From the NCBI GenBank assembly GCA_026985685.1, contig JALSQA010000478.1, positions 1 through 6,031 of the forward strand: 6,031 bases of DNA. Direction: 5' to 3'. The notes under the pieces were generated by a model. That model saw only the letters and a program-made list of their open reading frames with translations. It was not told the DNA's origin and made no database searches. The number at the start of each line of letters is the position of its first letter. Position 1 is the first letter of the stretch. Positions 5,637 through 6,031 of the stretch are shown here, in pieces. The translations under genes and the position numbers were made by a program. Source of the DNA: Campylobacterales bacterium (GTDB taxonomy: Bacteria; Campylobacterota; Campylobacteria; Campylobacterales; QNZT01).

Positions 5637-6031
5637 TTATTGTTGAATATAGTTAAACATCAGATGTGCAAAATTTGATAAATTTGAACTAAATGATTTT
5701 TGTGACTGATGATAATACTTTGCCATTTCTACAGCTTTTCCAGCATCTATACGTCCATAACCGGCATGATCATTTCTTCCATTTATGTATTCGTAATCAC
5801 CGATTTTTTTTGATGTTTTTTGTAATATATCTATCACTTCGTCTCGTGTCAGATCTGGATTTGCACTTAGCATCAATGCTCCAACACCTGCTGCTATGGG
5901 TGCCGATGCAGAAGTACCGATAAAATTAAAATTATAATTCCAATCGGTGTATCCTTTTTTCCCTGTTGCATCGGTAGTGATAAGCTCTCCTCCTGATATA
6001 CCTCCTGGTGCTAAAAAATCAAGTGAAGAAC
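5637..6031 (-). CDS. Subtilisin-like serine peptidase (S8 family), C-terminal part
   Basis: The frame is open to the right edge, so only the last 130 residues are visible and the start lies outside. It begins SSLDFLAPGG, the DxxAPG segment found ahead of the catalytic serine in S8 peptidases. GTSASAPIAAGVGALML follows, with the predicted nucleophile Ser in GTS encoded at 5910-5912 (visible residue 40). NPDLTRDEVIDIL and then GYGRIDAGKAV are the usual closing helices of the subtilisin domain. The chain ends about 30 residues later in a tail ending FNYIQQ, with no autotransporter barrel or further domain. The Asp and His of the triad and any signal peptide are beyond the edge. Such enzymes are usually secreted or periplasmic; the substrate is unknown. 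It lies 49 bases upstream of gltX on the same strand. As far as I recall, C. jejuni has a different gene here, so it may be lineage-specific. Confidence 0.9.
   Translation of the reverse strand, partial: SSLDFLAPGGISGGELITTDATGKKGYTDWNYNFNFIGTSASAPIAAGVGALMLSANPDLTRDEVIDILQKTSKKIGDYEYINGRNDHAGYGRIDAGKAVEMAKYYHQSQKSFSSNLSNFAHLMFNYIQQ

Noticed and set aside
5637..5876. A short 79-residue gene starting at a TTG at 5876
   Set aside because: The frame stays open to the right edge and encodes the S8 active-site serine segment upstream, so this is the end of a larger gene and not a separate small gene.
5693..5923. Plus-strand open frame opposite the S8 peptidase
   Set aside because: It lies antisense to the GTSASAP catalytic region of the peptidase and has no recognisable features.
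1..6031. tRNA or rRNA genes, CRISPR repeats, insertion sequences, riboswitches
   Set aside because: The window is almost fully covered by coding sequence; no spaced direct repeats, transposase motifs, cloverleaf sequence or long structured leaders were seen.

Overview
The window is strongly AT-rich, densely packed DNA that looks like a free-living member of the Campylobacterota (Epsilonproteobacteria; Sulfurimonas/Sulfurovum-like). This rests on protein similarity recalled from memory and on gene order. The run [Cys-rich small protein]-fbp-mobB-(lipoprotein, opposite strand)-slt-yggT-gltX matches, as I remember it, the order around Cj0839c-Cj0845c in Campylobacter jejuni, and yggT/slt also sit next to the second gltX of Helicobacter pylori. 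No searches were run.

Layout from left to right. At 80-220 (+) is a 46-residue membrane peptide with its own promoter and ribosome site. It is followed by a hairpin (218-243) shared with the converging operon on the other strand. At 254-1798 (-) is a tight operon transcribed mobB -> fbp -> small four-cysteine protein. It supplies a molybdenum-cofactor accessory GTPase, gluconeogenic fructose-1,6-bisphosphatase and an unknown protein. The stretch 1799-1914 is an AT-rich divergent promoter region. At 1915-2406 (+) is a lipoprotein of unknown function, whose 3' end overlaps by 50 bases the 3' end of the opposing slt gene. At 2357-5587 (-) is a second operon, gltX -> yggT -> slt, with a TATAAT promoter just upstream of gltX. 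At 5637-6031 (-) is the C-terminal part of a subtilisin-like (S8) serine peptidase that enters from beyond the right edge.

Most of this is housekeeping: central carbon metabolism, Mo-cofactor assembly, peptidoglycan turnover, a membrane protein of the YggT family and a tRNA synthetase-type protein. The exception is the GltX-type protein. Its fold, length and C-terminal anticodon-binding part look well preserved, and the frame is intact. However, nearly every class I synthetase catalytic motif is altered: the SPTG/HIGH region, RIEDTD, the Tyr of PTYN, RGEDH and KMSKR. It is probably a catalytically dead paralogue kept for another role, or a gene in functional decay without frameshifts. In this lineage the second GluRS is thought to charge tRNA-Gln, so the change has consequences for how the organism makes Gln-tRNA. 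It is the most interesting feature of the window.
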